A DNA stretch of 64,000 nt, taken from positions 1,752,057 through 1,816,056 of the forward strand of contig JAUJYN010000030.1 in NCBI GenBank assembly GCA_030737835.1, read 5' to 3'. The notes beneath the pieces were generated by a model, which worked only from the letters and a program-made list of their open reading frames with translations, did not search any database and had not been told where the DNA came from. Below are positions 22,186 through 34,599 of this stretch, piece by piece. The number at the start of each line of letters is the position of its first letter. Positions within the stretch are counted from its first letter, which is position 1. Source of the stretch: Acorus gramineus (taxonomy: Eukaryota; Streptophyta; Magnoliopsida; Acorales; Acoraceae). A program made the position numbers and the translations under genes.

Positions 22186-22726
22186 TTGAGGAATTGTTGT
22201 TATTTGTGGCTATGGTAATGTGGTTGTGGATGTTAAGAATTATCTGGTTGTGGTCAATATTGTCTGTGATGCATGGGTTGTGCCGTTCACTGAGCGTGTG
22301 GCTCACCCCTCGCATAATATTTTTCTTCAGTGTCATCTGAGTCGGATCTGGAGGAAGAGCTCCCCGAGGGACTTCATCAGTAGCGGAGTAGCGCCACGTC
22401 CCGCGAGTATCAGAGGCTATCAGCATCCCTTGTGCCTGTATGTATTATTTTCCGTGCTTGGGCACGTGTTTGTATTGTATTTGGATGTCTTTGTATGTAT
22501 ATTGGCTCTCACAGGACATGTGATTATGTATGGAGTCTGTAGTGTGTTTTGATTACAGATTCAGTCTTTAGCTTCCGCATTTGGTGTATATATCATGTCA
22601 GCCCTGCTTTTGTTGTCTGTGTGTCATTCTGGCTGCTTGTGTATGATATTATTGACCTCCTGTGTAGATTCTGATATTTTATATACACTTGCCGCGTCTC
22701 GGGGACGCCCGGGGCGTGACAATGTT

Positions 22727-23201
22727 CATGGATCCTCGTATGCTCTTTTTATTTGCGGCGGTTTGTAGGGTGTCGAGGGGAATGACACTTGTCATTCCAA
22801 GATTCGCCCGTCAGTCCCCTCATTTATTGCCATCAAGCCGTCATTTGGGAGACCCTTTGTGTTGTTCCAATGAGGATTAATGCTCAGCCGGCATTAATGG
22901 CTGCGTGAAACGATGAGGAGGTGCTTGGACCCTATAAAATGAAGGGGAGGGTGTTGTTCGACCCACTGCTCGTTCGAATCCTTTGATCTCTTTCTCTCTC
23001 CATTCCTTTCTCGTTTGTTCCCTTTGTTCGGTCACAATGGCTACTCTGTTAAGGGGCATTTCAGAGGAGGGTCCATTTCGACCCAAAGATCGAGGACAGA
23101 GAGGGGCTTCGGTCAGGTAGGGCGTATTTTTCTCACCATCACCTTTCGATCGTTCACTCCCCCCTTCATCCTCTCATCCCAATTTTCCTCACATGCTTTA
23201 G
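22727..23201. other. Tat-element remnant with a plus-strand promoter-like stretch
   Basis: TATAAAAT at 22933-22940 is followed by a CT-rich leader. An ATG at 23037 opens a short frame up to a plausible donor at 23117. The acceptor CTTTAG/TCTCG at 23201 leads into the next open frame, but the frames do not join cleanly. Confidence 0.4.
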
Positions 23202-24090
23202 TCTCGCGCCGCTCTAGGTCCACCCAAACGTTTTTCGCGTCCTTCACACGGCGTTACTCAACGAGATGAGGTGTACGGTCTCAGGCTTGTCGAGATCATG
23301 TACTGCTACTGCTTCGCGGTGTATCCGTATGAGACGCGCCGCTTCTACTTCGTTGCATATGGGCATCGTCGCATCCTTTTCGAGGTCCCTGATGTCGACT
23401 GCAAGTGGAAGGAAGAGGTGGTGCCGCTCGGTGGGGCGTGGCATTACCCAATAGATGGGACACCCCCAGGCCAACAAGGTTCGGAACCCTCTTTAATTAT
23501 CTGGCCGTGGTCCCTCCCTTTTCCTTACTCTCTATTTTTTTTTTTGTTTTCACGTGCATGGTATTATGACATGCAGGATGCGTCGACCTTAGAAGGGAGC
23601 TGTCTGCCCCGGTGCTTGTTTTGTGGACGAGATGGTCTTGCCTACCCTATGTGACTTCGTCTAGGTCTCATCCTTTGCTTCATCAATCCACGAGCGCACT
23701 CCGATAGTGGATGCCGATAGCCTGCTAGCCTTATGCTGCACACGGAGGTCGCTGGGAGGCGAGAGCTCGTCACAGGCAAATGGTCATCACCAATGGTTGG
23801 ACCACGAGTTCTCTTCTAGGGAGGAAGGGGATGATGCCAACAGTTACACCGAGTGGGACTTCGATGACATGGAGGATGTGGCTCCAACGACCCTTGCCCA
23901 TGGGACGAGGTTGTCTTCACCGGGCGCCCTTGCTCGAGCCGAGGAAGCGACAGTACGGGCTGTGATGCATCCGTCGTTGCTTCAGACCGAGCACAACACT
24001 ACAAGCATTCCACTACATATTGGCAATCTCGTGCGTTGGAGCGGGAGGTATCTGAAGGCCATCTCAAGGGCCAAGTGGATGCCGGGCTAA
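23202..24090 (+). pseudogene. Retroelement-associated extra ORF remnant, antisense to the Tat element
   Basis: The open frame 23202-23493 reads GVTQRDEVYGLRLVEIMYCY, then YETRRFYFVAYG, KWKEEVVPLGGAWHYP and GTPPGQQ. The pattern (GLRLxEIMY, RRFYF, W near the end) is like the extra proteins found in many plant Tat-type elements. This is recognised by style, not by a definite domain. A possible intron (AAG/GTTCGG ... ACATGCAG/GATGCG, to 23577) would continue the frame. A further open frame 23707-24090 is acidic and unrecognised. Orientation is opposite to the surrounding gag/pol remnants, as known for some Tat extra ORFs. Function unknown. Confidence 0.38.
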
Positions 24091-24699
24091 GGGAGACACA
24101 CCCTAGGAGCTTTCGGCAAGGATGGAATTCAGTGCTCCTTTAAGAGAGTCACTCGAGGAGGTGGTGTCACGCCCCAGGCGTCCCCGAGATGTGGCAAAAT
24201 AAATATAATATCAGCTATCAATACCTGAGGTCAATAAGGACACCAACAACAATACACAAGGCGGCAAAGCAAGATAATGATAACTGACTAAAAAGCGGAA
24301 GCATAATATATAACAATGTCTGAAAATCAAAAACATTATTACAGACCCGAATACACAATCAATGTCCTGTGAAAGCCAAGTCTAGACCAAAGAAAATACA
24401 ACATGTGCCACATGCACGATTTACAAAGCATAAAATGACTCTAGGAATGCTGACAGCCTCGCACTCGCCACCCGCCGGCAGAACGCTCCATGCCCATAAG
24501 ACCACACCACAGGAAAGCTCCAGCTCCACGCCCAACACTGCCCCTGAAAAGAACAGTATGCGAGGGGTGAGCTACAAGCTCAGTGAGTGGCTGGAAACCA
24601 ATCACCATTCTACAGTTCAATACATAAACAATTTCCTTTAAAGGAAAACATGGGTAGAAACCCAATGGATAATAGGGTCACGCAGCGGCGCGACCCACT

Positions 24700-27600
24700 T
24701 GTTGTGCCTGTGTCATTTGGAGCGCTCTGTATGAAAATTTGGGTACATAATTTTTTTTCCTAGAAGTTATGTATTTTCAATTTGGTATTTGAATTTGATT
24801 TTGTTAAAATCCAAGATGAAGAGGTTTAAATATGAGTTTACTATGAGATGTCCAGTTTTGAGTTAGCTTTCGCACAGAAGTGGAATTAGATCAACTAGAT
24901 TCTTGTAGTAAAAGTTATGGGTATTTTTCCAAGTATACCCCGGGGATGGAAATTCTGGCAGCAGCCCTGCTCGATGTTTAGCTCTAATTTCGGAATAGCT
25001 GGAGAGATTATTTGATCTTGGCATGAACATGAAAGTTGTAGATAATCTTCTTGGCTTTCCAGCGGTCTTGGAATTGTAAAATTCGTAGCTATATCAAGGA
25101 AGTTATGGCTGTTCCCGTGGAGCATGCGCAGAATTTCTAGTCAAAGGGCGACTAGGTCATTTCTCCTTAGATATTTGTGATAAATATCTTTCCTCTCTCT
25201 CTCTTCCCCTCTCACTCCCACGAAAAGCTTTTCTTGTCTCTCTTTCTCTCTTGCAAACACCCCCCCCAAGTGTTTGGTTTAAGGTCTCAATGAGAAGAAG
25301 AGAAGGAGGAGGTGAAGGAAGAAGAGAAGGTTGGTTCTTGTGTTGTTGTTGTTTGTTCCCCTCTCTCTCAAGCTCCCTTTTCATGGTTTCCCCCCCCCCT
25401 GATTTGCAGCCATGGGAGGGCTGAGGAGGCCGAAGAGGTGGTGGTGGTGGTTGAGGTGGTCGCGGGTGCGTCGAGGGCCCTCGAACCTCCCCCTTTCATT
25501 CCCCCTCCAAGGTGAGCTCTTCCTCTTCTTTTCTTGGTTTTTATGGCTTAAGGGGATGTTAGGGAGGTCATGCATGCTAGGTAGATGGGTTAGGGTGTGT
25601 GTGAGGGGTTGGGAAGGGTTAAAATGAGGTTGGGATGGGCTGGGCGCGCGCTGGGCGCAGTCTGCGCGCGTGCGCGCGCAGGCGGGCGCTGGCAGGCGCA
25701 GTCAGGACCGCAGACGCGCGCGGGCGTGTGCACGCGAGTGCGCGGGTGCGCGAGGAGTGGTCGCGCGGGTGCGCGCAGGCGCTGGCTCGAGCGGGGGTGC
25801 ACGCGGGGGTGTGCGCGGGCGTGCCCGCGCGCGGAGCAGGCGCCTGGGCATGTGCCTGAGCGCGGGGCTGGGGACCAGTGCGCACGCGTGCGTGCGTGCG
25901 CGTGTTGGGGCGTGCACGGGGTGCTGCGGGGGGGGGGGGGCACAGTGCGCGCGGGGGCCCGAAGGGCTGGACGCGCGGGCAGGCGCGCGGCAGTGCGCCG
26001 AGGGTGCTGGGGTGCGTGCGTGCGTGCGCATTCATGCGTGCGCGTGCGGGGGGCCATGTGTGTGGCTGCCCGAGGGTTCGGGTAGGTGTCGGGGCACTCG
26101 GACTCGCATGCGTACGTGCGTGCTCGCATGCGTGCGAGCCCGTATGCATGCTTGTCCGAGTATTGGGTATTTCTAATGTTTTCTATGTGTAAATTGTGTT
26201 GTTTCTCACCAGTTGGATGCCCCTACCTTGCAGATCTCGTCGGATGGGATGCGCGAGGTCCCGGGTCGTAAGGTGAGTGGTTTGATTCCAATCCCTCCCC
26301 CTCTCTAGGGATGCGCTCGACCCGCGTAGACGCGCGTCGCGCATCGATGGGCCCCCCTAACTAATATGTAGATGTTTTGCATGCTAGGGATATACATCCA
26401 TGTATCGTGTATAGAGGCCCGTACATGCCTGGACACCATGTCCTGTACTTAAAAGCCTTGATCTATGCATGATTAATATGATATATCCATGCCACCTTAG
26501 ATCTTGTATGCTAGGGAAATGCATCCTGACACCATGTTTCATGCTAGGAAAGCCTCGACCTATGCATGTTCCCATTTAGTTTAATTTATTTAAATCAAGA
26601 TGGGATTATGTGATTATATTGTTATTAGCATGCCTTAGAGAATATTATAACCTTGTGGTTATAATATATGTTTCCCCGCATCTTAGTTATGCACCCTGGA
26701 GGAATTCTGGAGAATTCATGACATTAGTAGTGTTAGAAATCGTTATCGACGGATCCAACAGGATCGTACGCGCGTGAGTAGGCTATCTTCTCCTTTTGGT
26801 TGGATCCGATGTAGGGACTCCCCATCGTTAGACAGGCTGTCCTGACAGAGGGCTCCCATCTATAGGTACCTCCGATGTGTTCGGACAGTGCTGATCGTGG
26901 GAGTATACCAGGCAAGCTACGGAGTGGAGGAGAGACTACCGGGTGGACCAGGGGTGGAGAGCGGCCTAGTCTAAAAAGACCCATGACACCCCTAAAGGGT
27001 GAGCGTGGGGTGGATCGGCGATGTTATGACCCTCTAACTTGTGTAGTTACTCCCATATAGGGACTATGACTACTTTGAGGGTTAATGTGAGTGTGTTGGT
27101 TGTTGTTATTCATGTGTGTGATATCTCGCTGAGCGAGTATCGAGAGTGGTTGTTTTCCATTGGGTTTCGCTTTGCGAACATGGGATCGTTCTCCCCTTCG
27201 TTTGGATCCGATGTAGGAACTCCCCGGCGTTGGCTATACCTGTCAGAGGACTAGGCGGAGGCCACGAGGGTGGGAGAGGCTACCGGTGGACCAAGGGTGT
27301 AGAGCGGTGAGTTGAGGAGATCGGGTTGTAGATACTACCTGGGAGAGGGTTAATGAATGATGTCGCGAGCGTGGAATCTTTCTCCCCTTCGTTGGACCCG
27401 AGTAGTGACATCCCCGGCGTTAGACAGGCTATCCTGACAGAGGGCTCCCATCTGTAGGTACCTCCGATGTGTTTGGACAGTGCTGATCGTGGGAGTATAC
27501 CAGGTAAGCTACGGAGCAGGGAGAGGCTACCGGTGGACCAGGGGTGTAGAGCAGTCTAAGTCTCTCCCAAAGTCCCAAGATGTCTCCTTTTAGGAGTGAG

Positions 27601-28413
27601 GGTGTGGATGAGGCGAAGACGCGTCGCCTTGTGACCCATTCGTTGTTCGACCGTTCCCATAGTTGTTGGGTCCGGTCTCGTGATGGATGTTGAAGGACAT
27701 CGTTGGACGATTATCTAGATGTAGATGATCCAATTGTGTTGAGTAGACCAATAAATCCGGGTCTCTTCGACCGACGGCATGGTCTCTAGACCAGTAAATC
27801 CGGGTCTCTTCGACCGACAGTATGGTCTCTCCCCATAAGTCCCAAAAGACTCCCTCCGGGAGTGAGGGTGGGGGTGAGGTTGGCCGCGCCGCCGCGTGAC
27901 CCTGTTATCCATTGGGTTTCTACCCATGTTTTCCTTGAAAGGAAATTGTTTATGTATTGAACTGTAGAATGGTGATTGGTTTTCAACCACTCACTGAGCT
28001 TGTAGCTCACCCCTCGCATACTGTTTCTTTTCAGGGGCAGTGTTGGGCGTGGAGCTGGAGCTTCCTGTGGCTTGGTCTTATGGGTGTGGAGCGTTCTGCC
28101 GGCGGGTGGCGAGTGTGAGGCTGTCAGCATTCCTAGAGTCATTTTATGCTTTGTAAATCGTGCATGTGGCACAGGTTGTATTTTCTTTGGTCTAGACTTG
28201 GCTTTCACAGGACATTGATTGTGTATTCGGGTCTGTAATAATGTTTTTGATTTACAGACATTGTTATATATTATGCTTCCGCTTTTCAGTCAGTTATCAT
28301 TATCTTGCTTTGCCGCCTTGTGTATTGTTGTTGGTGTCCTTATTGACCTCAGGTATTGATAGCTGATATTATATTATATTTTGCCACGTCTCGGGGACGC
28401 CTGGGGCGTGACA
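24700..28413 (+). mobile_element. Chromovirus solo LTR (type 2), 3714 bp, nested
   Basis: TGTTGTGCCTGTGTCATTTGG at 24700 to GGGGCGTGACA at 28413. The host sequence on either side is the other LTR in opposite orientation. CGACC is present at 24691-24695 and 28414-28418, but four extra bases (CACT) separate the left copy from the TG. Micro-exon block 26234-26272, CpG-rich tract about 25640-26150. The GGATCC...GGGCTCCCATC cassette is repeated three times between 26750 and 27560. Confidence 0.88.
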
Positions 28414-28765
28414 CGACCAACCTCACTTCCCACCCTCACTCCCGGAGGGAGTCTTTTGGGACTTATGGGGAGAGACCATACCGTCGGTCGAAGAGACCCA
28501 GATTTGCTGGTCTAGAGACCATACCGTTGGTTGAAGAGACCCGGATTTACTGGTCTACTCAACACTACTGGATCATCTACATCTAGATAATCGCCCAACG
28601 ATGTCCTTCAACATCGATCACGAGACCGGGACAACAACTATGGGAATGGTCGAACAACGAATGGGTCACAAGGCGACGCGTCTTCGCCTCATCCACACCC
28701 TCACTCCTGAAAGGAGACATCTTGGGACTTTGGGAGAGACATAGACTGCTCTACACCCCTGGTCC

Positions 28766-31700
28766 TGTCACGCCCCAGGGCGGCCGTCCCCGGGACGCGG
28801 CAAGTGTATATATGATATCAGTAACAGGAAACCAACAATAAATCACAAACAATCACTAAAATGACAACACAGATAAAAGCAGGGCTGACATAATATATAC
28901 ACCAAATGCGGAAGCTAAAAGACTGAGTCTGTAATAAAAACATACTACAGACTCGATACATAATCGTATGTCCTGTGAGAGCCAACATGCCCATATATAT
29001 ACACAATAAAATCCATACAAAATCCAACTAGGTGCCCAAGCACAGAATATATACATACAACTGAAAGAAGGGTGCTGATGGCCTCAAAACTCGTGGGACG
29101 CGGCGCTACCCTCTACTGGTGTAGTCGCTCGGGAAGCTCCTCCCTCAGAGATCACTGAAAAAGATAATATGCGAGGGGTGAGCCACACGCTCAGTGAATA
29201 GCACAACCCATACATACAGTTCATATTAACCACATTTACTCAAGTCATAAGCCCAAAACGGCATAAACAACACAAATCTGGGGGTTCGTTACATCGCCGA
29301 ACCCCATACCCTCACCCTCACCCTCAACAGGTGACCTAGGATGTTGGGACTTAGTGGGCTGATAATCATCCATACATAATCCTGTGGGTCGTCGCATCGC
29401 CGGCCCACCATACCCTCACCCTCACCCTCGCCAGGTGACATAGGCTCTTGGGACTGACTAGGCTGTTGGTCACCCTTGGTCCACCGATAGTTTCTCCTCA
29501 CTCCGTAGGTCGTTTGGCCACTCTCATGTTCAGCACAGTCCTTCACCAAAATCAGGAGGCGCCTACTAATGGGAGCCCCTGCACGGGACAACCTGTCTAA
29601 CGCTGAGGTAGTCTCTAACAGGATCCGACGAAGGGAACAGAACAGCCTATCCATCGCATATGATCCACTCGGATCCACTGACAGCACATCTCTACAATCC
29701 TAATGTCTTGAATTCCTCAGAATTCCACCAGCGCGCATAACCAGTATGCGGGGAACATGCATTTATTAATCATAATACAGGGGTGCAATATTATTGGGAA
29801 AGTAACCTGGGGAGGGCAACGTGAGGTCCCGATACAGGACGTCCCGACAACCAAACAAGGAACACGGAGTACCCTGACCCGGGTCTCAATGTTGACCTCG
29901 CAAGGCCCCTCCCTATAATATTGTCTAAAGCATGCAATTCTCACTTATGCTAGCATTTAAGTAAACAAATCAAACTAATAGGACGCATGTAGAGGTCGGG
30001 CTTTCCTAGCATGATAGCGAGGAGGCAGGATGCATGGCTCATGCACAATCCTAAGGGTGCAAGTCCCTATCACACAATCTAGGGTGGCATGCAATTCTAC
30101 ACACACATCATGCTTACATGGGTTATAATTGCAACAGTTAATACAAGCTATACGCCCCAGGGGAGAGCGGTACACGCCCAAGTGCGTGTATCGCCTCCCA
30201 AGCTGGGTTGGGTTGTCCCACTCACCGGAAATCGGGTCGACGCGCGACCGTCCGTCGAGATCTGCAAGACAGGGTATTACTTGGTAAGTATAAATCCACA
30301 AATACCCAAAAATACACAACATACACAAATAAACACCCAAAATCCCAAATTAATCACCCAACACCCCCGGCAACCACCCGCACGGCCGGCAACCACCCGC
30401 ACGGCCACCCGACCGCCCGGGTGCACCGCCGCGCCTCAGCCCACGCACCCCGCACGCCTTGCGCCGGCCCGCGAGCACCCCGCACGCCCCCGCGCGCAGC
30501 GTCTCGCCCCGCACGCACCCCGCGCGCACCTCCGCCACCTCACCGCGCCTCGCGCGCACCACCGCTGCCTCGCCGCGCCTCGCGCGCACCACCGCCGCCT
30601 CACCGCGCCCCGCGCGCACCGTACTGCCTCGTCGCGCCATCCCGCGCACCCTGCACGCCCTCTCGCGTGCACTGCCCTCGGCCACCACCTTGCGCACGCA
30701 CCCCCACTGCCTCGGCCAGCACCTCGCGCACGCACCACCACTGCCTCGGCCAGCACCTCGCGCACGCACCACCACTGCGTCGGTCAGCACCTCGCGCACC
30801 AGCTCCTCGCGCACAGACCCGCGCGACCAGCACCTCGCGCTCAGCTCGCCACCAGTCTCTCGCGCACAGCTGCTCGACTAGATCCGCGCACAGCTGCCCG
30901 ACCAGCTCCCAGCTCCAGATCCGCGCACACCCGCGCGCACGCCGCGCGAACGCACGCCCGCGCACGCACGCGCGCATGCCCGTGCGCTCGCACGCGCGCA
31001 CGTCCGCGCGCGACCAGCCTGCTGCGTCGCTGAACTGCTGCCGCTGCTGCCTGCGGCTGCTGCCTATTGCCATCCTGCCCAGAACAGACCCCCACCTTGC
31101 CCGAGCACCACCACCACCAACCCCCGGCCACCCTTGGCCTCCGACCACCCCCAACCACCTCCGACAGCCCCCAGCCGCCCTCCTCACATCCAAAAATTCC
31201 CCTAACAAGCATCTAAACAAGAGAAGCAAGGAAGGGAAGCTTACCCAAGGCAAGGAGAGGAGAAGAAGGGATCCGGAAGCTCCTCCCCAAAGGTCTCCAC
31301 CAACTAGACCTCTTTCCACCTCCGAACTGGGACCGGGCTGAGGAGAAGAGAGGGCGGAAGGAAGGGCAAAATACGTCGGAAATCGGATTTGAGAGCACCG
31401 GTGTGTAGATCGGGACCCGATCTACACTTCTCGTGCTTTGGGTTTTTGGTTTTGATGGGTGTAGGGGCCTCAAATGTGAGAAAAACGAGAGAGAGGAGAG
31501 AGGGGAGACTTGGTAGGGATGATGAATAGTGTGTTGAGATATTTTTGATTCCATTTAAATAGTGTGCGACTTAAAAACCCGGATACGCCCCGGAACTGCG
31601 AAATTTTTGGAAACGATGCCGGAATTCGATGAAATTTTCATGAGTGGCTTAAAACGGCACCAGGACACATAATATGCAGTTAGATTTTCAATCGGAGTCC

Positions 31701-31825
31701 TCTAACTCGGACGATAGCTAACAGTCCAAAATTATGCGGTTCCGATCGAAAAACACAAATTTTTAAAACTGCTAAAAAATGCTCCAATGGTTGCCAATAA
31801 GCCAAAAAGCGACACATATATAACA
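28766..31825 (-). mobile_element. Chromovirus solo LTR (palindrome subtype), 3060 bp, nested, target duplication GGTCC
   Basis: Minus strand: TGTTATATATGTGTCGC at 31825 to CGTGACA at 28766. GGTCC lies at 28761-28765 and 31826-31830. It carries the micro-exon at 30261-30226 (36 nt), the palindrome near 31405-31429 and a CpG-rich tract at about 30350-31080. The terminal frame has an 11-nt deletion relative to 46557-46609, so this copy is broken there. Confidence 0.94.
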
Positions 31826-34599
31826 GGTCCACCCGATAGCCTCTCCCACCCTCGTGGCCTCCACCTAGTCCTCTGACAGGTATAGCCAACGCCGGGGAGT
31901 TCCTACATCGGATCCAACGAAGGGGAGAACGATTCCACGCTCGCGACATCATTCATTAACCCTCTCCCGGGTAGTATCTACAACCCGATCTCCTCAACTC
32001 ACCGCTCTACACCCTTGGTCCCCCAGTAGCCCTTTCCAACCCTCGTGGCCTCCACCTAGTCCACTCCCACCATCCGTACTGTCCGACACATCGGAGGTAC
32101 CTGTGGACGGGAGCCCTCTGTCAGGTACAGCCAACGCCGGGGAGTTCCTACATCGGATCCAACGAAGGGGAGAACGATCCCATGTTCGCAAAGCGAAACC
32201 CAAAGGAAAACAACCACTCTCGATACTCGCTTATCGAGATATCACACACATGCATAACAACAACCAACACACTCATATTAACCTTAAAGTAGTCATAGTC
32301 CCTAAACGGGAGTAACTACACAAGTTAGAGGGTCGTAACATCGCCAATCCACCCCACGCTCACCCTTTAGGGGTGTCATGGGTCTTTTCAGACTAGGCCG
32401 CTCTCCACCCCTGGTCCACCCGGTAGCCTCTCCCACACTCCGTAGCCTCAAACCTGGTATACTCCCACGATCAGCACAGTCCGACGCATCGGAGGTACCT
32501 ACAGATGGGAGCCCTCTGTCAGGTCGAACAACTTTCCAACGTAGGGGGAGTCCCTACATCGGATCCAACCAAAAGGAGAAGACAGCCTACTCACGCGCGT
32601 ACGATCCTGTTGGATCCGTCGACAACGATTTCTAACACTACTAATGTCATGAATTCTCAAGAATTCCTCCAGGGCGCATAACTAAGATGCGGGGAGACAT
32701 ATATTATAACCACAAGGTTATAATATTCTCTAAGGCATGCTAATAACCATATGCTCGCATTTGATTTAAATAAATTAAACTAAATGGGAACATGCATAGT
32801 TCGGGGCAAGGTGTCTAGGCATACATAGGCCGCTATACATGATATAAGGGTGCATATCCCTAGCATACAAAGTCTAAGGTGGCATGGATATATCATATTA
32901 ATCATGCATGCATAGCTTTTACATATTATAGCTAGGGGGCCCCATCGATGCGCGACGCGCGTCTATGCGGGTCGAGCGCATCCCTAGAGGGGGGGGATTG
33001 GAATCAAACCACTCACCTTACGACCCGGGACCTCGCGCATCCCATCCGACGAGATCTGCAAGGTAGGGGCATCCAACTGGTGAGAAACAACACAATTTAC
33101 ACATAGAAAATATTAGAAATACCCAATACTCGGACAAGCATGCATACGGGCTCGCACGCATGCGAGCACGCACGTACGCACGCGAGTCCGAGTGCCCCGA
33201 CACCTACCCGAACCCTCGGGCAGCCATGCGCATGGCCCCCCACACACACGAATGCGCACGCACGCACGCACCCCAGCACCATCGGCGCACTGCCGCGCGC
33301 CTGCCCGCACGCCCAGACGCGCTGTCGCACGCGTGCACACCCTCTCGCGCGCCCGCGCGCACTGCGCGTCCAACCCGCGCCCCTCGCGCAGCACCCCGCG
33401 CACGCCCCAGCACGCGCACGCACGCGCACGCGCGCGCGCGCGCCCACACTGGTCCCCAGCCCCGCGCCCAGGAGCACTGCTCCGCGCGCGCGCACGCCCG
33501 CGCGCACTCGCGCGCACTTCCGCGCGCACCCCCGCTCGCGCCAGCACCTGCACGCACCCGCGCGACCACTCCGCGCGCACCCGCGCGCGTCTGCGCGCCC
33601 GCCAGCGCCCGCCTGCGCGCGCACGCGCGCAGACGACCCGAAACGCGCGCCCAGCCAACCCTTACCCCTTTTTAACCCTCCCCAACCCCTCACACACACC
33701 CTAACCCATCTACCTAGCATGCATGACCTCCCTAACATCCCCTTAAGCCATGAAAACCAAGAAAAGAAGGGGAGGAGCTCACCTTGGAGGGGGAACGAAA
33801 GGGGGAGGTTCGGGGGCCCTCGACGCACCCGCGACCACCTCAACCACCACCACCACCTCAGCCCTCCTCAGCCCTCCGATGGCTGCAAATCAGGGGGGGG
33901 GGAAAGATCATGAGAAAGGGAGCTTGAGAGAGAGGGGAACAAACAACAACAACCAAACCTACCATCACTTCCTTCTCCACCATCTCCTTCTCTTTGAGTA
34001 AATTTTACAAACACTTGGGGGGGAAGGGTTTGAAAGAGAGAAGGAGAACCAAGAAGTTGTAGTCGTGGGAGTGAGAAGGGAAGAGAGAGAGAGAGGAGAT
34101 ATTTGTTGCACACAAATATCTAAAAAGGATGGAAATGACCTAGTCGCCCTTTGACTAGAAATTCTGCGCATGCTTCACTGGAACAGCCATAACTTCCTCA
34201 ATATAGCTCCGAATTGCACAATTCCAAGTCTGTTGGAAATCCAAGAAGATTATCTACAACTTTCATGTTCATGCCAAGATCAAATAATCTCTCCAGCTAT
34301 TCCGAAATTAGAGCTAAACATAGAGCAGGGCTGCTGCCAGAATTTCCCTCCCCGGGGTATACTTGGAAAAATACCCATAACTTTTACTACAAGAATCCAG
34401 TTGATCTAATTCCACTTCTGTACGAAAGCTAACTCAAAACTGGACATCTCATAATAAAATCATATTTAAACCTCTTCATCTTGGATTTTAACAAAATCAA
34501 ATCTAAATACCAAATTGGAAATACATAACTTCGAGGAAAAAAATTATGTACCCAAATTTTCAAACAGAGCGCTCCAAATGACACAGGCACAACAGGTGG

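Larger units (their letters stand above)
19161..22721 (+). mobile_element. Chromovirus solo LTR, 3561 bp, target duplication ATGTT
   Basis: Starts TGTTATATATGTGTCAC, ends GGGGCGTGACA, flanked by ATGTT at 19156-19160 and 22722-22726. It has TATATAAAT at 19424-19432, the 25-bp palindrome at 19558-19582, a donor CCTTG/GTAAGC at 19749, a CpG-rich tract of about 1 kb (19930-20940), a micro-exon 21033-21068, donor GTGAGT at 21069, four G-rich repeats (21835-22185), acceptor TTTTCTTCAG ending 22330 and the terminal frame 22331-22383. Putative intron lengths are 1284 and 1262 bp. No internal domain remains, so it is a solo LTR. Confidence 0.95.
24165..34594 (-). mobile_element. Chromovirus solo LTR (type 2), about 3.65 kb, split by two nested solo LTRs, target duplication GGTGG
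   Basis: Read on the minus strand it starts TGTTGTGCCTGTGTCATTTGG at 34594 and ends CGTGACA at 24165. GGTGG lies on both sides (24160-24164, 34595-34599). Its pieces are 34594-31826, 28765-28414 and 24695-24165. They join to the same order as the related full copy at 24700-28413. The micro-exon block is 33055-33017 (39 nt), between TTGCAG and GTGAGT. The CpG-rich tract is about 33120-33660. Confidence 0.92.

Noticed and set aside
23015..23269. A clean multi-exon host gene from the ATG at 23037
   Set aside because: The ATG frame reaches donor 23117 in a phase that meets a stop soon after acceptor 23201. It is treated as retroelement remnant.
30208..31341. Open frames of up to 377 codons on both strands in the GC-rich LTR tracts (also 3276-4046, 33097-33913, 50522-51337, 55956-56644)
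   Set aside because: They arise because stop codons are rare in GCGCGC/GTGCGC sequence. Several overlapping frames are open at once, composition is only Arg/Ala/Pro/Gly, and they lie in a putative intron of non-coding LTRs.
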